Shown one piece after another: positions 9,560 through 18,662 of a stretch of DNA of 48,617 nucleotides (positions are counted from its first letter, which is position 1; every line of letters starts with the position of its first letter). Origin of the DNA: Mycobacterium sp. E1214 (GTDB taxonomy: Bacteria > Actinomycetota > Actinomycetes > Mycobacteriales > Mycobacteriaceae); NCBI RefSeq assembly GCF_001666755.1, contig NZ_LZJC01000049.1:1-48617 (forward strand), in the 5' to 3' direction. Below the pieces are notes generated by a model. It saw only the letters and a list, made by a program, of their open reading frames with translations. It made no database searches and had not been told where the DNA came from. A program made the position numbers and the translations under genes.

Positions 9560-10171
9560 GTGGGATCTCTGCTGGTCATCGTCGCCATCGTGCTGTTCAT
9601 CGCGTCCATCGTGGTCCTCGTGATCGCTTTGCGGCGGCCCAAGCGCCCGGCCCCGCCGGCCGGCCGACCAGACCCGCTGGCCGCCGACGCGCTACCGCAG
9701 TTCGGGCCTCGGCAGCTGGGCCCCGGCGCCATCGTCAGCTACGGCGGCGTGGACTACATCGTCCGCGGCTCGGTCACCTTCCGTGAGGGCCCGTTCGTGT
9801 GGTGGGAACACCTGCTCGAGGGCGGCGACCAGCCGATCTGGTTCAGCGTCGAGGAGGACGACGGGCGCCTCGAGCTGGCCATGTGGGTGACCCGCAAGGA
9901 TTTGTGGCTGCGGCCCGGGGACCCCTACGTCGTCGACGGGGTGGCGTTCCACGAGTCGGAGCGGGGCCGCGCTTCCTACACCACCGAGGGCACCACCGGG
10001 TTGCCGGCCGGCGGCGAGATGGAGTTCGTCGACTGCACCAACGCCGACGAGACCGCGCTGCTCTCGTTCGAACGGTGGGCCCCCGACATGCCGTGGGAGA
10101 TCTCCACCGGCAAACCCGTGGTGCCGGGCGAGCTGACCGTGTATCCGGCGCCCCCGCCCACCCCCGCGTAG
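9560..10171 (+). CDS. DUF4178 domain membrane-anchored protein
   Basis: A 203-residue protein, the homologue of Rv2597. One N-terminal membrane helix ([21 protein letters not shown]) and a Pro-rich linker lead to a DUF4178 domain, a beta-rich module with [20 protein letters not shown] and [11 protein letters not shown] near residues 54-90. The function is not established. It is the first gene of a five-gene block in which neighbouring starts and stops touch, ending in a spermidine-synthase-like protein. The start is GTG with no strong ribosome site nearby, so a short leader is possible. Confidence 0.88.
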   Translation: MGSLLVIVAIVLFIASIVVLVIALRRPKRPAPPAGRPDPLAADALPQFGPRQLGPGAIVSYGGVDYIVRGSVTFREGPFVWWEHLLEGGDQPIWFSVEEDDGRLELAMWVTRKDLWLRPGDPYVVDGVAFHESERGRASYTTEGTTGLPAGGEMEFVDCTNADETALLSFERWAPDMPWEISTGKPVVPGELTVYPAPPPTPA

Positions 10172-10186
10172 GGCGCGGGAGCTCCG

Positions 10187-10693
10187 GTGCCCCTCCACCA
10201 CCTCGCGGTGACCCCCACGGACGTGTCCGGGGAGCGCCTCGGCCTGGCCCTCAACGCGCCGGTCCCCGCGCCGCTGGCCACCTGCCGCCTCGAGCACCCG
10301 GGCGGCGGCGCCGTGCTGCTCGGCGTGCTCGGCGCCTCCCACGTGGTGGCCGTCGAGCACGCCGCGGGCCGGTTCTCCGAGGAGGTGTCCTGCTCCGCCC
10401 GCAGCGCCGGCGCCGATCTGCCGCGGCGCACCGCCGGCCCCGGCTACCTTCTGCACTCGCGCACCGAGGCCCGCGACGAGCCCGGTTTCCGGCGCCTCGC
10501 CCGCACTCTGCGCGAGCGGTGCGCCGCAGAACCCGGGTGGCTGGGCGGCAGCTTTCCCGGCGACGACGCCGCGCTGACCGTCCTGGCCGCCGAGCCCGAC
10601 GGGCCCGGCTGGCGCTGGCAGACGTGGCACCTGTACCCCGGGGCGTCGGGGGGCGGGACGGTGGTGCACACCGCGAGCCGGTGGCGACCGTGA
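10187..10693 (+). CDS. DUF2617 family protein
   Basis: A 168-residue soluble protein of the DUF2617 family, homologue of Rv2598. It has no membrane helix or signal peptide. The N-terminal half (MPLHHLAVTPTDVSGERLGLA) and the C-terminal WRWQTWHLYP segment are typical of the family. The start is GTG at 10187, 15 bases after the previous stop, with a weak GGGAG site. Its stop overlaps the start of the next gene. The biochemical function is unknown; the constant neighbourhood with speE-like and DUF350 genes implies a shared membrane process. Confidence 0.85.
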   Translation: MPLHHLAVTPTDVSGERLGLALNAPVPAPLATCRLEHPGGGAVLLGVLGASHVVAVEHAAGRFSEEVSCSARSAGADLPRRTAGPGYLLHSRTEARDEPGFRRLARTLRERCAAEPGWLGGSFPGDDAALTVLAAEPDGPGWRWQTWHLYPGASGGGTVVHTASRWRP

Positions 10694-11121
10694 GCCGCAA
10701 CCGGCTCTTCGTCATCGCCGGCGTGCTGGCGCTGGCGGCCACGCTGTGCCTGGTCTTCGGAATCATCCTGCTGCAGAAGAACGTCGCGTCCTACGTCGCC
10801 GGGCACTACCACCAGTACGCCCGGGACGTGAACGGGACCCGATATCAGTGCAGCGGCAAGCCCGACGACGTCGCGGACACCCTCGCCGACTACGCCGAGC
10901 CCGACGCGCGCGCCGACAGTGACAGCACCGAGTACCTGCGCTACCCCAACAACATCGTCATCGTCGGACCCGACGGGCAGTATCCGTGCACCATCCGCGT
11001 CGAGCCGCTCAGCGCCGGCTACAGCCACGGCGCCTTCGTCTTCCTCGGTCCCGGATTCAGTCCCGGATCACCGTCGGGCGGCGCCGGCGGCACCCCGGGC
11101 GGGCCCGGCGGAACCAAGTGA
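10690..11121 (+). CDS. DUF4247 domain membrane-anchored protein
   Basis: A 143-residue protein, homologue of Rv2599. An N-terminal membrane helix ([23 protein letters not shown]) is followed by an extracytoplasmic DUF4247 domain with two cysteines (RYQCSG and YPCTIR) that may form a disulfide. The C-terminus is Gly/Pro-rich ([17 protein letters not shown]). The GTG at 10690 overlaps the previous stop in a GTGA junction. An alternative GTG at 10681 is in frame and would add three residues. Function unknown. Confidence 0.85.
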   Translation: MSRNRLFVIAGVLALAATLCLVFGIILLQKNVASYVAGHYHQYARDVNGTRYQCSGKPDDVADTLADYAEPDARADSDSTEYLRYPNNIVIVGPDGQYPCTIRVEPLSAGYSHGAFVFLGPGFSPGSPSGGAGGTPGGPGGTK

Positions 11122-11149
11122 CGGCACACCACCGATAAAGGAGACAACC

Positions 11150-11605
11150 ATGTACCTCGCCGTCGAGATCGGCACGGTCGACCTCAACCCCGTCCTCAAG
11201 GGCGCGGTCGCCACGATCCTGTACTTCCTGGTCGGGATGGGCGTCCTGCTCGTCGGCTTCTATGCGGTGGACGTGCTGACGCCGGGCAAGCTGCGTCAGC
11301 TGGTGTTCGTCGAACGCCGCCCCAACGCCGTCGTCGTCGCCGGCGCCATGTACATCGCCCTGACCATCGTCATCATCACCGCGATCACCGACAGTTACAG
11401 CCAGCTGGGTCAGGGGCTGGTCGGCGTGGCTGTATACGGGCTGATGGGTGTCGTGCTGCTGGGCATCGCCCTGCTGGCCATGCACCTGCTGATCCCGGGC
11501 AGCTTCCACGAGCATGTCGACGAACCGCAGCTGCACCCGGGGTCCTTCGCCGTGGCGCTGATCCTGCTCGCCGTCGGAGGGGTCACCGCCGCCGCGGTCT
11601 CATGA
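11150..11605 (+). CDS. DUF350 family membrane protein
   Basis: A 151-residue integral membrane protein with four helices, of the DUF350 family that includes E. coli YjfL. The motif [19 protein letters not shown] follows helix 1. It starts at an ATG with AAAGGAGA 5 bases upstream, the best ribosome site in the operon. Its last codons overlap the speE start (ATGA). In many bacteria DUF350 genes sit beside polyamine or glutathionylspermidine synthase-like genes, as here, so a membrane partner for the synthase is the natural inference. Confidence 0.88.
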   Translation: MYLAVEIGTVDLNPVLKGAVATILYFLVGMGVLLVGFYAVDVLTPGKLRQLVFVERRPNAVVVAGAMYIALTIVIITAITDSYSQLGQGLVGVAVYGLMGVVLLGIALLAMHLLIPGSFHEHVDEPQLHPGSFAVALILLAVGGVTAAAVS

Positions 11606-13167
11606 CCACCGAGCGGACGCCGGCGCGCTGGCGCGCGGTCCTGCTGGCCGCCGTCGCGGCGTGCGCGGCCTGCGGCATCATCTACGAACTCGCGCTGCTG
11701 ACCCTGTCGGCGAGCCTCAACGGCGGCGGCATCGTCGCCACCTCGCTGATCGTGGCGGGCTACATCGCCGCCCTGGGGGCCGGTGCCCTGCTGGTCAAGC
11801 CGCTGCTGGCGCGGGCGGCCATCACCTTCGTCGCCGTCGAGGCGTTGCTCGGCATCGTCGGCGGGCTCTCCGCGGCGGCCCTCTACGTGGTGTTCGCCTT
11901 CCTGGAGGGCGACGGCTCGACATGGGTGCTGGCACTGTGCACGGCCCTGATCGGGGCGCTGGTCGGTGCGGAGGTGCCGCTGCTGATGACGCTGCTGCAG
12001 CGCGGCCGTGTGGCGGGCGCGGCCGACGCCGGCCGCACGCTGGCCAACCTCAACGCCGCCGATTACCTCGGCGCCCTGCTCGGCGGGCTGGTGTGGCCCT
12101 TCCTGCTGCTGCCGCAGCTCGGCATGATCCGCGGCGCGGCGGCCACCGGCATCGTCAACCTGGCCGCGGCCGCGGTGGTGGCGGTGTTCCTGCTGCGGCG
12201 GGTGGTGTCCACGCGGCAGCTCGTCACCGCGCTGTGCGCGCTCACCGCCGCGCTCGCGGTGCTCGCGACGCTGCTGGTGCGCTCGGCCGACATCGAGACC
12301 ACCAGCCGGCAGCGGCTCTACGCCGACCCGATCATCGCCTACCGGCACACCGCGTACCAGGAGATCGTGGTGACCCGCCGCGACAACGACACCCGCCTCT
12401 ACCTCGACGGGGGCCTGCAGTTCTCCACCCGCGACGAGTACCGCTACACCGAGAGCCTGGTGTACCCGGCGCTCGGGGGCCGCGCCGGCGGCGCGCGCTC
12501 GGTGCTGGTGCTCGGCGGCGGCGACGGCCTGGCCGCGCGCGAGCTGCTCCGCCAGCCGGGCATCACCGCGATCGTGCAGGTCGAACTCGACGCCGCGGTG
12601 ATCGACATCGCCCGCACCACGTTGCGCGACGCCAACGCCGGCGCACTCGACAACCCGCGGGTGGGGCTGGTGATCGGCGACGCGATGAGCTGGCTGCGCA
12701 CCCCGCACCCGGAGCTGCGCCCGGCCGCGGGGTTCGACGCGGTCATCGTCGACCTTCCCGATCCCGACACCCCCGCGCTGGGCCGGCTGTACTCCACCGA
12801 GTTCTACGCCCTGGCGGCCGGCGCACTGGCGCCCGACGGGCTGTTGGTGGTGCAGTCGGGCAGCCCCTTCTCGACCCCGACGGCGTTCTGGCGCACGGTG
12901 TCGACGATCCGGGCCGCCGGCTGCGCGGTCACCCCGTACCACGTGCACGTGCCGACCTTCGGGGACTGGGGATTCGCGCTGGCCCGGCGGTCCGGCGCCG
13001 CGCCGGTTCCGACGCTGCCGGCCGGCGCTCCCCCGCTGCGCTTCCTCGACCAGCGGGTGCTGGATGCCGCCACCGTGTTCGCCGGCGACGTCGCGCCCCG
13101 CGACCTCGAGCCGTCGACGCTGGAGCACCCGCGCGTCGTCGACGACATGCGCCACGGCTACAACTGA
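11602..13167 (+). CDS. speE: Membrane-integrated spermidine synthase-like protein
   Basis: A 521-residue protein with two parts, homologue of Rv2601. Residues 1 to about 210 hold six or seven membrane helices. Residues 230-500 form a spermidine-synthase-type Rossmann methyltransferase fold. The nucleotide motif is LGGGDG (304-309), and the acidic active-site loop is [15 protein letters not shown], with D384, D387 and D389 in the positions that handle the aminopropyl group in true Spe[21 protein letters not shown] is the family N-terminal motif. Whether the substrate is putrescine is not known for this membrane class. The start overlaps the DUF350 stop. The gene ends 9 bases before yebC on the other strand. 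Confidence 0.88.
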   Translation: MTTERTPARWRAVLLAAVAACAACGIIYELALLTLSASLNGGGIVATSLIVAGYIAALGAGALLVKPLLARAAITFVAVEALLGIVGGLSAAALYVVFAFLEGDGSTWVLALCTALIGALVGAEVPLLMTLLQRGRVAGAADAGRTLANLNAADYLGALLGGLVWPFLLLPQLGMIRGAAATGIVNLAAAAVVAVFLLRRVVSTRQLVTALCALTAALAVLATLLVRSADIETTSRQRLYADPIIAYRHTAYQEIVVTRRDNDTRLYLDGGLQFSTRDEYRYTESLVYPALGGRAGGARSVLVLGGGDGLAARELLRQPGITAIVQVELDAAVIDIARTTLRDANAGALDNPRVGLVIGDAMSWLRTPHPELRPAAGFDAVIVDLPDPDTPALGRLYSTEFYALAAGALAPDGLLVVQSGSPFSTPTAFWRTVSTIRAAGCAVTPYHVHVPTFGDWGFALARRSGAAPVPTLPAGAPPLRFLDQRVLDAATVFAGDVAPRDLEPSTLEHPRVVDDMRHGYN

Positions 13168-13176
13168 CGCCGGGGG

Positions 13177-13929
13177 TTACGCCTCGATCTGCGCCAGGAT
13201 CTCGTCCGGGATGTCGGCGTTGGTGAAGACGTCCTGCACGTCGTCGCTGTCCTCCAGCGCGTCGACCAGCTTCATCACCTTCTGCGCGCCGTCGGCGTCC
13301 AGGGGCACCGTCACCGACGGCTGGAACCCCGCCTCGGCGGAGTCGTAGTCGATGCCGGCCTCCTGCAGCGCGGTGCGCACCGCCACCAGGTCACCGGGCT
13401 CGCTGATGATCTCGAAGCTGTCGCCCAGGTCCGTGACGTCCTCGGCGCCGGCGTCGAGAACCGCGGCCAGCACGTCGTCCTCGGTGAGGCCGTTCTTCTC
13501 CAGGGTGATGACGCCCTTGCGGGAGAACAGGTAGGCCACCGACCCGGGATCGGCCATGGTGCCGCCGTTGCGGGTCATCGCCACCCGCACCTCGCTGGCG
13601 GCCCGGTTGCGGTTGTCGGTCAGGCACTCGATCAGCACCGCGACGCCGTTGGGCGCGTAACCCTCATAGGTGATGGTCTGCCAGTCGGCGCCGCCGGCTT
13701 CCTCGCCCGCCCCGCGCTTGCGGGCCTTTTCGATGTTGTCGTTGGGGACCGAGCTCTTCTTGGCCTTCTGAATGGCGTCGTAGAGGGTCGGGTTGCCCGC
13801 CGGGTCACCGCCGCCGACGCGGGCCGCGACCTCGATGTTCTTGATCAGCCGGGCGAACATCTTGCCGCGGCGGGCGTCGATGACGGCTTTCTTGTGCTTG
13901 GTGGTGGCCCACTTGGAATGGCCGCTCAT
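13177..13929 (-). CDS. yebC: YebC/PmpR-type translation or transcription factor
   Basis: A 250-residue protein of the YebC family, homologue of Rv2603c. It begins [23 protein letters not shown], the strongly conserved N-terminal domain, and contains [29 protein letters not shown] family sequence in the middle. Members were first called transcriptional regulators; later work on other bacteria links them to translation through proline-rich stretches. The ATG at 13929 gives the exact family N-terminus. In M. tuberculosis it is followed upstream by pdxT; here four other coding regions, counting the fused P450 as one, lie between or beside them. Confidence 0.95.
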   Translation of the reverse strand: MSGHSKWATTKHKKAVIDARRGKMFARLIKNIEVAARVGGGDPAGNPTLYDAIQKAKKSSVPNDNIEKARKRGAGEEAGGADWQTITYEGYAPNGVAVLIECLTDNRNRAASEVRVAMTRNGGTMADPGSVAYLFSRKGVITLEKNGLTEDDVLAAVLDAGAEDVTDLGDSFEIISEPGDLVAVRTALQEAGIDYDSAEAGFQPSVTVPLDADGAQKVMKLVDALEDSDDVQDVFTNADIPDEILAQIEA

Positions 13930-14012
13930 CGCTGTCCGTACCTCTTCTGTTGCTCTTCCGCCAGACGAGTCTACGTGGGCCGACGGCGCGCCCGGCGGCG
14001 CGGGCCGCGAGG

Positions 14013-14714
14013 TCAGCGCGCGGTGACGCGCCCGACGAGGAGCGGTTGCGGCGCCCCGACGTCACGCGTGTCGACGAAGAGCTGTTGCATGACGGCCCGC
14101 CACGACTCGGCGCGCAGCGCCGCGCCGTCCGCGCCGTCGCAGAGCCCGACGATGGTGGCCCGGCCGTCGTCGGCCAGGGTGTAGACCGGGCCGCAGCCGC
14201 CGTCCGGGGCGGCCTGCTCGGCCCTCAGGTCGGCCATGGTGAACCGGCCGCCGCCGACCGCGGTGACGTGGCCGCACCGCTGCACCGCGGAGGACCGCAG
14301 CACGCAGACCGCCGCGCCGGCCTCAACCCGCGACGCGGGATCCAGCCGCAGCCGTCGCCCGTCGGGCAACGTGTCGGCGGCCGCCACGGCCGGGTCCACG
14401 CCGATCGCCTCGTACTCGACCGCGCGCGACGAGCCGTCCAACGCGGCGGTGCCGGTGATGTTGTGGCGGGCGACGACCACGGACCCGACGGTGCCCCCGC
14501 GGCTGTCGGTGACCGGCGATTCGCCGTCGCAGCCGCCCGACGTCATCGCGATCCGCAGCGACGGTTCGACGAAGCCGACCACGCACCGGGTCGCCCCCTG
14601 CCAGACGGTCATGCCGGGATAGATCCGCGGGCCCGGGTCGGCGGCCGCCTGCGTGGGCGCTGCCAGGCAGCCGAGCGCGAGCGTGGTCATCAGGCAACGG
14701 CTCACGGGATTCAT
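14013..14714 (-). CDS. Secreted trypsin-like protein with degenerate active site
   Basis: A 233-residue protein with a signal peptide ([19 protein letters not shown], cleavage after TQAAA near residue 25). The mature part resembles the trypsin-like secreted proteins of mycobacteria such as Rv1815. Where those proteases have the His of TAGHC, this one has TSGGCDG (58-64); where the Ser of GxSGGP is expected, it has DGGCGPV with C174. Several cysteines (44, 62, 174 and others) suit disulfides. A catalytic role is therefore doubtful. The start at 14714 is chosen because it places the signal peptide correctly; a GTG at 14723 is the alternative. The longer frame to 14912 is unsupported. Confidence 0.7.
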   Translation of the reverse strand: MNPVSRCLMTTLALGCLAAPTQAAADPGPRIYPGMTVWQGATRCVVGFVEPSLRIAMTSGGCDGESPVTDSRGGTVGSVVVARHNITGTAALDGSSRAVEYEAIGVDPAVAAADTLPDGRRLRLDPASRVEAGAAVCVLRSSAVQRCGHVTAVGGGRFTMADLRAEQAAPDGGCGPVYTLADDGRATIVGLCDGADGAALRAESWRAVMQQLFVDTRDVGAPQPLLVGRVTAR

Positions 14715-14905
14715 CAGCCGCACCGCCTTTCGCGCAGTGGGTATCCAAGCCTGGCTACCCGGGTGGCGGGCGCCCAAACTTAGCCACCAAACGAAGTGCC
14801 GCACCGCTGCCGGTGGCGCGAAATCGATTCCCGCGAAAGCGTTTTGGCCGCGACACACCGGGTATTTGCGGGCCGTACGACACCACCACTCATGAGGAGC
14901 ACACC

Positions 14906-15124
14906 ATGGCAACGGGAGAAACCGGCTTCGACGACGTCACCTTCGATCTGATCTCGGTGCAGTACCACACGTTGAAGGCCGGCCACGACTACGGGCAGTA
15001 CGTCCGGGACGCCAAAAACGCCGGCCTCGACGACGTCGCCGCATTCTTCGAAGACGTGATGAAGCAGGACTCGGCGCGCGCCCACAAGTGCCACGAGTAT
15101 CTGCGTCAGCTCGAATCAGCCTGA
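14906..15124 (+). CDS. Small conserved mycobacterial protein, 72 aa
   Basis: A 72-residue acidic protein (MATGETGFDDVTFDLISVQ at the start). It looks mostly helical, with HDYGQYVRDAKNAGLDDVAAFFEDVM and a C-terminal helix rich in His and Cys (RAHKCHEYLRQ). The ATG at 14906 has a GAGGAG site 6 bases upstream, which supports expression. The sequence pattern DxxxYHxLKAGHDY looks like a small ferritin-like or helical-bundle protein, but I do not recognise a named family. It is divergent from the secreted protein gene and convergent with the P450 gene. Confidence 0.75.
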   Translation: MATGETGFDDVTFDLISVQYHTLKAGHDYGQYVRDAKNAGLDDVAAFFEDVMKQDSARAHKCHEYLRQLESA

Positions 15125-15146
15125 GCGGCAATCGAACTCACCGCAG

Positions 15147-17075
15147 CTATTCGGGTCGGGCCGCGCGGCGGACGAGTTCGGCAATGGCTTCCCGGTCGTC
15201 ATGGTCGACGACCGGGAAGCCCGCGCTGCCGGTGCCCACCCAATGCAGGGTGATGCCCGGGTTGTGGACGTCGGACCCGTCGGCGAGGAAGAAATGCGGG
15301 CTGCCCTGGACGTCGGAGGCGTGGGCGCGATAGTCGCGCATCATCTGGGCGCGGGCGCTGCCGCTGTCCAGGTCCGCCGCCAGCCGGTCGGCGTCGACCG
15401 AGGGGCACCGCTGGGCGACGGTGACGATCTCGTGGTGCAAGGCGATCGGCCGGTTGTCGGTGAAAAAGGCGTGCCGCAGCGCCATGTCGAGTTCCTCGCC
15501 GGCGCGCAGCGACTGGTGCTTGGCGGCCTGCACCGCCTCGTTGGCGGGCATGGTGGTGATGGGCCAGGTCGACGGGTCGGCTTGCCATGGCGTCCAACCG
15601 AAATCGGGTTCCAGCGCGCCGACGACGGGGATCTCGGCATCGAGGAGGCGCTTGGGGATCGCGAACTGGTTGACGTCTTCGAGCGCGAAAAGCCGTAGAT
15701 CCACGCGGAGTTCGCCGGTCAGGTTCGCCTCGTCGCGCGCCCGGTAGAGCCGGTGCAGGGCGAGGGTCGCCCAGGCGCACGCGATGTCGGTGTAGGCGAC
15801 GATGGTGCCGGGCGCGACGTCCACCGTCAGCGCCCGACCGTCAGCGCGGCGGGTGTGACGGCCCCATTCCAGGGTGAGCTGGTTCAGCGTCACCGGCAGC
15901 GGGCGCTCCGCGGAGAGCTGCGGGGTCGACACCAGTGCCAGCCGCAACCGGCTGAGCAGCTGAGCGATCAGCGTGCTGGTCGTGAACAACACCAGGTTCC
16001 GCCCCGGGCATTCGGCCGGTCCCGCGCTGAACGGCACCAGTTGCCGGTACCGGTGCGCGGTCCCGTCGAGCCAGATGTCGGGCGCGAACTGGTTGGCGAA
16101 GGGCAGCAGCTGGTCGTCGCGGTGGAACGCCGGCGTCACGATCATCAGGCCCGCACCCGCGGCCACCGTGAACCGCTGCGGGCCGTCGCGCCACGCGGTG
16201 TCCTCGGTGGTGTCACGCAGGATCGTCGGCGTGGTGGGCCACAGCCGCACGCTTTCCAGCATGCTGGCCCGCAGGAACGGCCGCGGCAGCGGCGCGTCGG
16301 GGTCGTCGGCGTCGGCGAGCGCGCGGGCGAGCTGCTCGGGGTGTGTGGACAGCAGCGCCAGCGCGCGGCACAGCGCCATGCCGGCGGCGTCGAAGGCGAA
16401 GATCCACTGCGGCATCTGCCCCACCGGGTCGACGGCGCCGCCGGCCGGTAGCTCCGCGAGCGCGGCGGAAAGGGTTCCCGGTTGCGGGTTTTCGACGTAG
16501 CGATACAGCTGGTCGAAGAACTGGGCGCGCCGGCGGTAGTGCGGCAACGACAGAAACGACCAGTTGCCCGCCTTGCGCAGCCGCAGCAGCTGATCGGTGA
16601 TCCGCTCGTCGGTGCGGGCGGCGTCGCCGAACGCCAGGCGGCGGACCAGTCGCCACCAGCCGCGCATGAACTCGAAGGACTCCAACCGCCCGTCCCGCAG
16701 CGCCGCGGCGGCGATGGCCTCGGCCTCTTCGGCGATGACGGACGCGAACTGACCTGCCATGCGGTGCAGTTCGGCGCCGGCGTCCAGCGCCGCCTCGTTG
16801 AGGGCGCGGCGCCGCGCCCGGATGGCCCCCCGGGTGATCAGCACGCCGTGGGGCTGAAACCATTGCAGCGCCTTGCGTTTTTCCAGATTCGCGGGGTGGA
16901 ACGGGTCGGGCGCGTGGTCGAGCACCCGGCCGACGTCCTCGGGGTCGAGGATCACCACGATCCGCCGTCCGGGCAACGCCAGTTCGACGGGCCCGCGGCC
17001 GAATTCCTCGCGAAGTCTCTGCATCCGGGCCACGGCGCGGGAATCGGCCTGGGTCGACTCGAGCAGCCGGACCAC
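15147..17075 (-). CDS. Cytochrome P450 fused to a DsbA-like thioredoxin domain
   Basis: One open frame of 642 codons holds two enzymes. Residues 1-410 are a P450: the ExxR motif is E274-R277 (MLESVRLWP) and the heme motif FSAGPAECPG has C356 as iron ligand. The I-helix reads FAFDAAGMAL (227-236) and lacks the usual acid-threonine pair. From about residue 420 a DsbA/FrnE-like domain follows: VAYTDIACAWATLAL has C433-A-W-A436 in place of CxxC, and VQGSPHFFLADG (589-600) is the cis-proline loop. There is no stop or linker gap between them. The GTG at 17075 is the first usable start in frame, but P450-like coding continues upstream of it. Substrate unknown. Confidence 0.85.
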   Translation of the reverse strand: MVRLLESTQADSRAVARMQRLREEFGRGPVELALPGRRIVVILDPEDVGRVLDHAPDPFHPANLEKRKALQWFQPHGVLITRGAIRARRRALNEAALDAGAELHRMAGQFASVIAEEAEAIAAAALRDGRLESFEFMRGWWRLVRRLAFGDAARTDERITDQLLRLRKAGNWSFLSLPHYRRRAQFFDQLYRYVENPQPGTLSAALAELPAGGAVDPVGQMPQWIFAFDAAGMALCRALALLSTHPEQLARALADADDPDAPLPRPFLRASMLESVRLWPTTPTILRDTTEDTAWRDGPQRFTVAAGAGLMIVTPAFHRDDQLLPFANQFAPDIWLDGTAHRYRQLVPFSAGPAECPGRNLVLFTTSTLIAQLLSRLRLALVSTPQLSAERPLPVTLNQLTLEWGRHTRRADGRALTVDVAPGTIVAYTDIACAWATLALHRLYRARDEANLTGELRVDLRLFALEDVNQFAIPKRLLDAEIPVVGALEPDFGWTPWQADPSTWPITTMPANEAVQAAKHQSLRAGEELDMALRHAFFTDNRPIALHHEIVTVAQRCPSVDADRLAADLDSGSARAQMMRDYRAHASDVQGSPHFFLADGSDVHNPGITLHWVGTGSAGFPVVDHDDREAIAELVRRAARPE

Positions 17076-17179
17076 GGGTCGCCGGCGCGCCAGGACTCCG
17101 GCGGCGATCGAGGAAGCGCCCAGGTCTGAGAGGGCCGTGAGCGCCCGGAAACCGGTCAGTCGATGGCGTTGCGGGTCAC
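17076..17179 (-). pseudogene. Probable frameshifted 5' end of the P450-DsbA gene
   Basis: The P450 frame stays open upstream of its first usable start (17075) and encodes LTGFRALTALSDLGASSI then AAGVLARRRP, a plausible N-terminus, with no ATG, GTG or TTG. A GTG at 17179 in the next frame encodes MTRNAID and then hits TGA at 17158-17156. One extra C at this point (GACTGA becoming GACCTGA) would join the two as MTRNAID-LTGF and give a 677-residue protein. This is either a real mutation or a sequencing error. A rare CTG start at 17159 is the alternative. Confidence 0.55.
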
Positions 17180-17214
17180 GGCTGCTAGCTACCCGCCGAC
17201 AACCACACCAAACT

Positions 17215-17811
17215 TCAGCGGCGGCCCGTCACGATGTCGACGAACAACTGGTGCACCCGGCGGTCGCCGGTCACCTCGGGGTGAAAGGCCGTCGCCAGCT
17301 TCGCGCCCTGCCGCACGGCGACGGGATGACCCGCGGCGCTGGCCAGCTCCTCGACGCCCTCGCCGGCGCGTTCAACCCAGGGCGCCCGGATGAACACCGC
17401 GCGGACCGTCCCCGACAGTCCCGCGAAGGCCACGTCGCCCTCGAACGAGTCGACCTGGCGCCCGAATGCGTTGCGCCGCACCGTCATATCGATCCCGCGC
17501 AGCGGCAGCGCCGCCCGATCACCGACGCCGGCGTCCAGTATCTCGCTGGCCAGCAGGATCATGCCGGCGCACGCGCCGTAGGCGGGCAGGCCGTCGGCCA
17601 GCAGTCCGCGCAGCGGCTCTATCAGGTCGAGCTCACGCAGTAGGTGGCTCATGGTGGTGGATTCCCCGCCGGGAATCACCAGGCCGTCGATCGACTCGAG
17701 CTCGGCGCGGCGGCGCACGGGCATGGCCTCGGCGCCGGCTTCGCCCAGGGCCGCGAGGTGCTCGCGGGTGTCGCCCTGCAACGCCAGCACCCCGATGCGC
17801 GGGCCGCTCAC
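17215..17811 (-). CDS. pdxT: Pyridoxal 5'-phosphate synthase glutaminase subunit PdxT
   Basis: A 198-residue class I glutaminase that feeds ammonia to PdxS for PLP synthesis. The motif PGGESTTM (48-54) forms the oxyanion region, C81 in [10 protein letters not shown] is the nucleophile, and H177/E179 in FHPEVT complete the triad. Homologue of Rv2604c (SnoP), same length. The GTG at 17811 overlaps the tesB stop in a GTGA junction. The frame is open to 18399, but this upstream part is antisense or alternate-frame tesB sequence. The pdxS partner is two genes upstream in the same operon. Confidence 0.96.
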   Translation of the reverse strand: MSGPRIGVLALQGDTREHLAALGEAGAEAMPVRRRAELESIDGLVIPGGESTTMSHLLRELDLIEPLRGLLADGLPAYGACAGMILLASEILDAGVGDRAALPLRGIDMTVRRNAFGRQVDSFEGDVAFAGLSGTVRAVFIRAPWVERAGEGVEELASAAGHPVAVRQGAKLATAFHPEVTGDRRVHQLFVDIVTGRR

Positions 17812-18653
17812 TGCTGGGTGGGCAGGTAGCCGCGGGGGAAGCGGGTCAGGCCCTCCTGCATGACGGCCGCGACCATCTCGCCGTGCTGGTTGAAAATCTT
17901 GCCCTGGCACAGCGCGCGCCCGCCGCAGGCCGACGGCGACGACTGGTCGTAGAGGAGCCATTCGTCGGCCCGAAACATCCGCATGAACCACATCGCGTGG
18001 TCCAGTGACGCCACCTGCAGGTGTTCGCGCTCCTCGAGGTGGGTGACCTGCGCCGAACCCAGCAGCGTCAGGTCGCTCATGTAGGCCAGCGCGCAGATGT
18101 GCAGCACCGGATCGTCGGGCAGCGGGTCGCGGTGGCGGAACCACACCTGCTGCTGAGAAGCCTTGTTCGGGAGCCGGTGAATCTGGTCGCGCGGGGCGAT
18201 GCGAATGTCCCACTCCTGGAACTGCTTGAAGCCCTCGTCGTCGAACACCTTCATCGACTTGAGTCCCGGCAGGTCGTCCGGCGGCGGCGCCGAGGGCATC
18301 ACGTCCTGATGGTGGATGCCCTCCTGATCGGTCTGGAACGACGCCGACATGGAGAAGATGGTCTCGCCGTGCTGGATGGCGTTGACGCGGCGGGTGCAAA
18401 ACGAGCCGCCGTCGCGCAGCCGCTCGACGATGAAGATGGTGGGCGCCGAAGAGTCGCCGGGGCGGATGAAGTAGCCGTGCAACGAGTGCACCAGGAAGCT
18501 CGGGTCCACCGTGCGCACCGCCGAGACCAGGGACTGGCCCGCCACCTGGCCGCCGAAGGTGCGCTGGAAGTTGCCCTGTTCGGGGCTGAACACGCTCCCG
18601 CGGTAGATGTTGACCTCGAGTTGCTCGAGATCAAGGATCTTTTCGATCGACAC
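17808..18653 (-). CDS. tesB: Acyl-CoA thioesterase II (TesB family)
   Basis: A 281-residue double hotdog thioesterase that hydrolyses acyl-CoA to free acid and CoA. The N-terminal hotdog has [15 protein letters not shown] and the motif [18 protein letters not shown]; the C-terminal one ends with [27 protein letters not shown] sequence with the conserved Asp-His and [20 protein letters not shown]. Homologue of Rv2605c (TesB2) in the same slot between pdxS and pdxT. The start ATG at 18653 lies 9 bases after the pdxS stop. A link to vitamin B6 synthesis is positional only. Confidence 0.93.
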   Translation of the reverse strand: MSIEKILDLEQLEVNIYRGSVFSPEQGNFQRTFGGQVAGQSLVSAVRTVDPSFLVHSLHGYFIRPGDSSAPTIFIVERLRDGGSFCTRRVNAIQHGETIFSMSASFQTDQEGIHHQDVMPSAPPPDDLPGLKSMKVFDDEGFKQFQEWDIRIAPRDQIHRLPNKASQQQVWFRHRDPLPDDPVLHICALAYMSDLTLLGSAQVTHLEEREHLQVASLDHAMWFMRMFRADEWLLYDQSSPSACGGRALCQGKIFNQHGEMVAAVMQEGLTRFPRGYLPTQQ

Positions 18654-18662
18654 GGACTGTTT

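Noticed and set aside
17812..18399. Upstream extension of pdxT inside tesB
   Set aside because: Alternate-frame reading of tesB; pdxT begins at the GTGA overlap and has full normal length.
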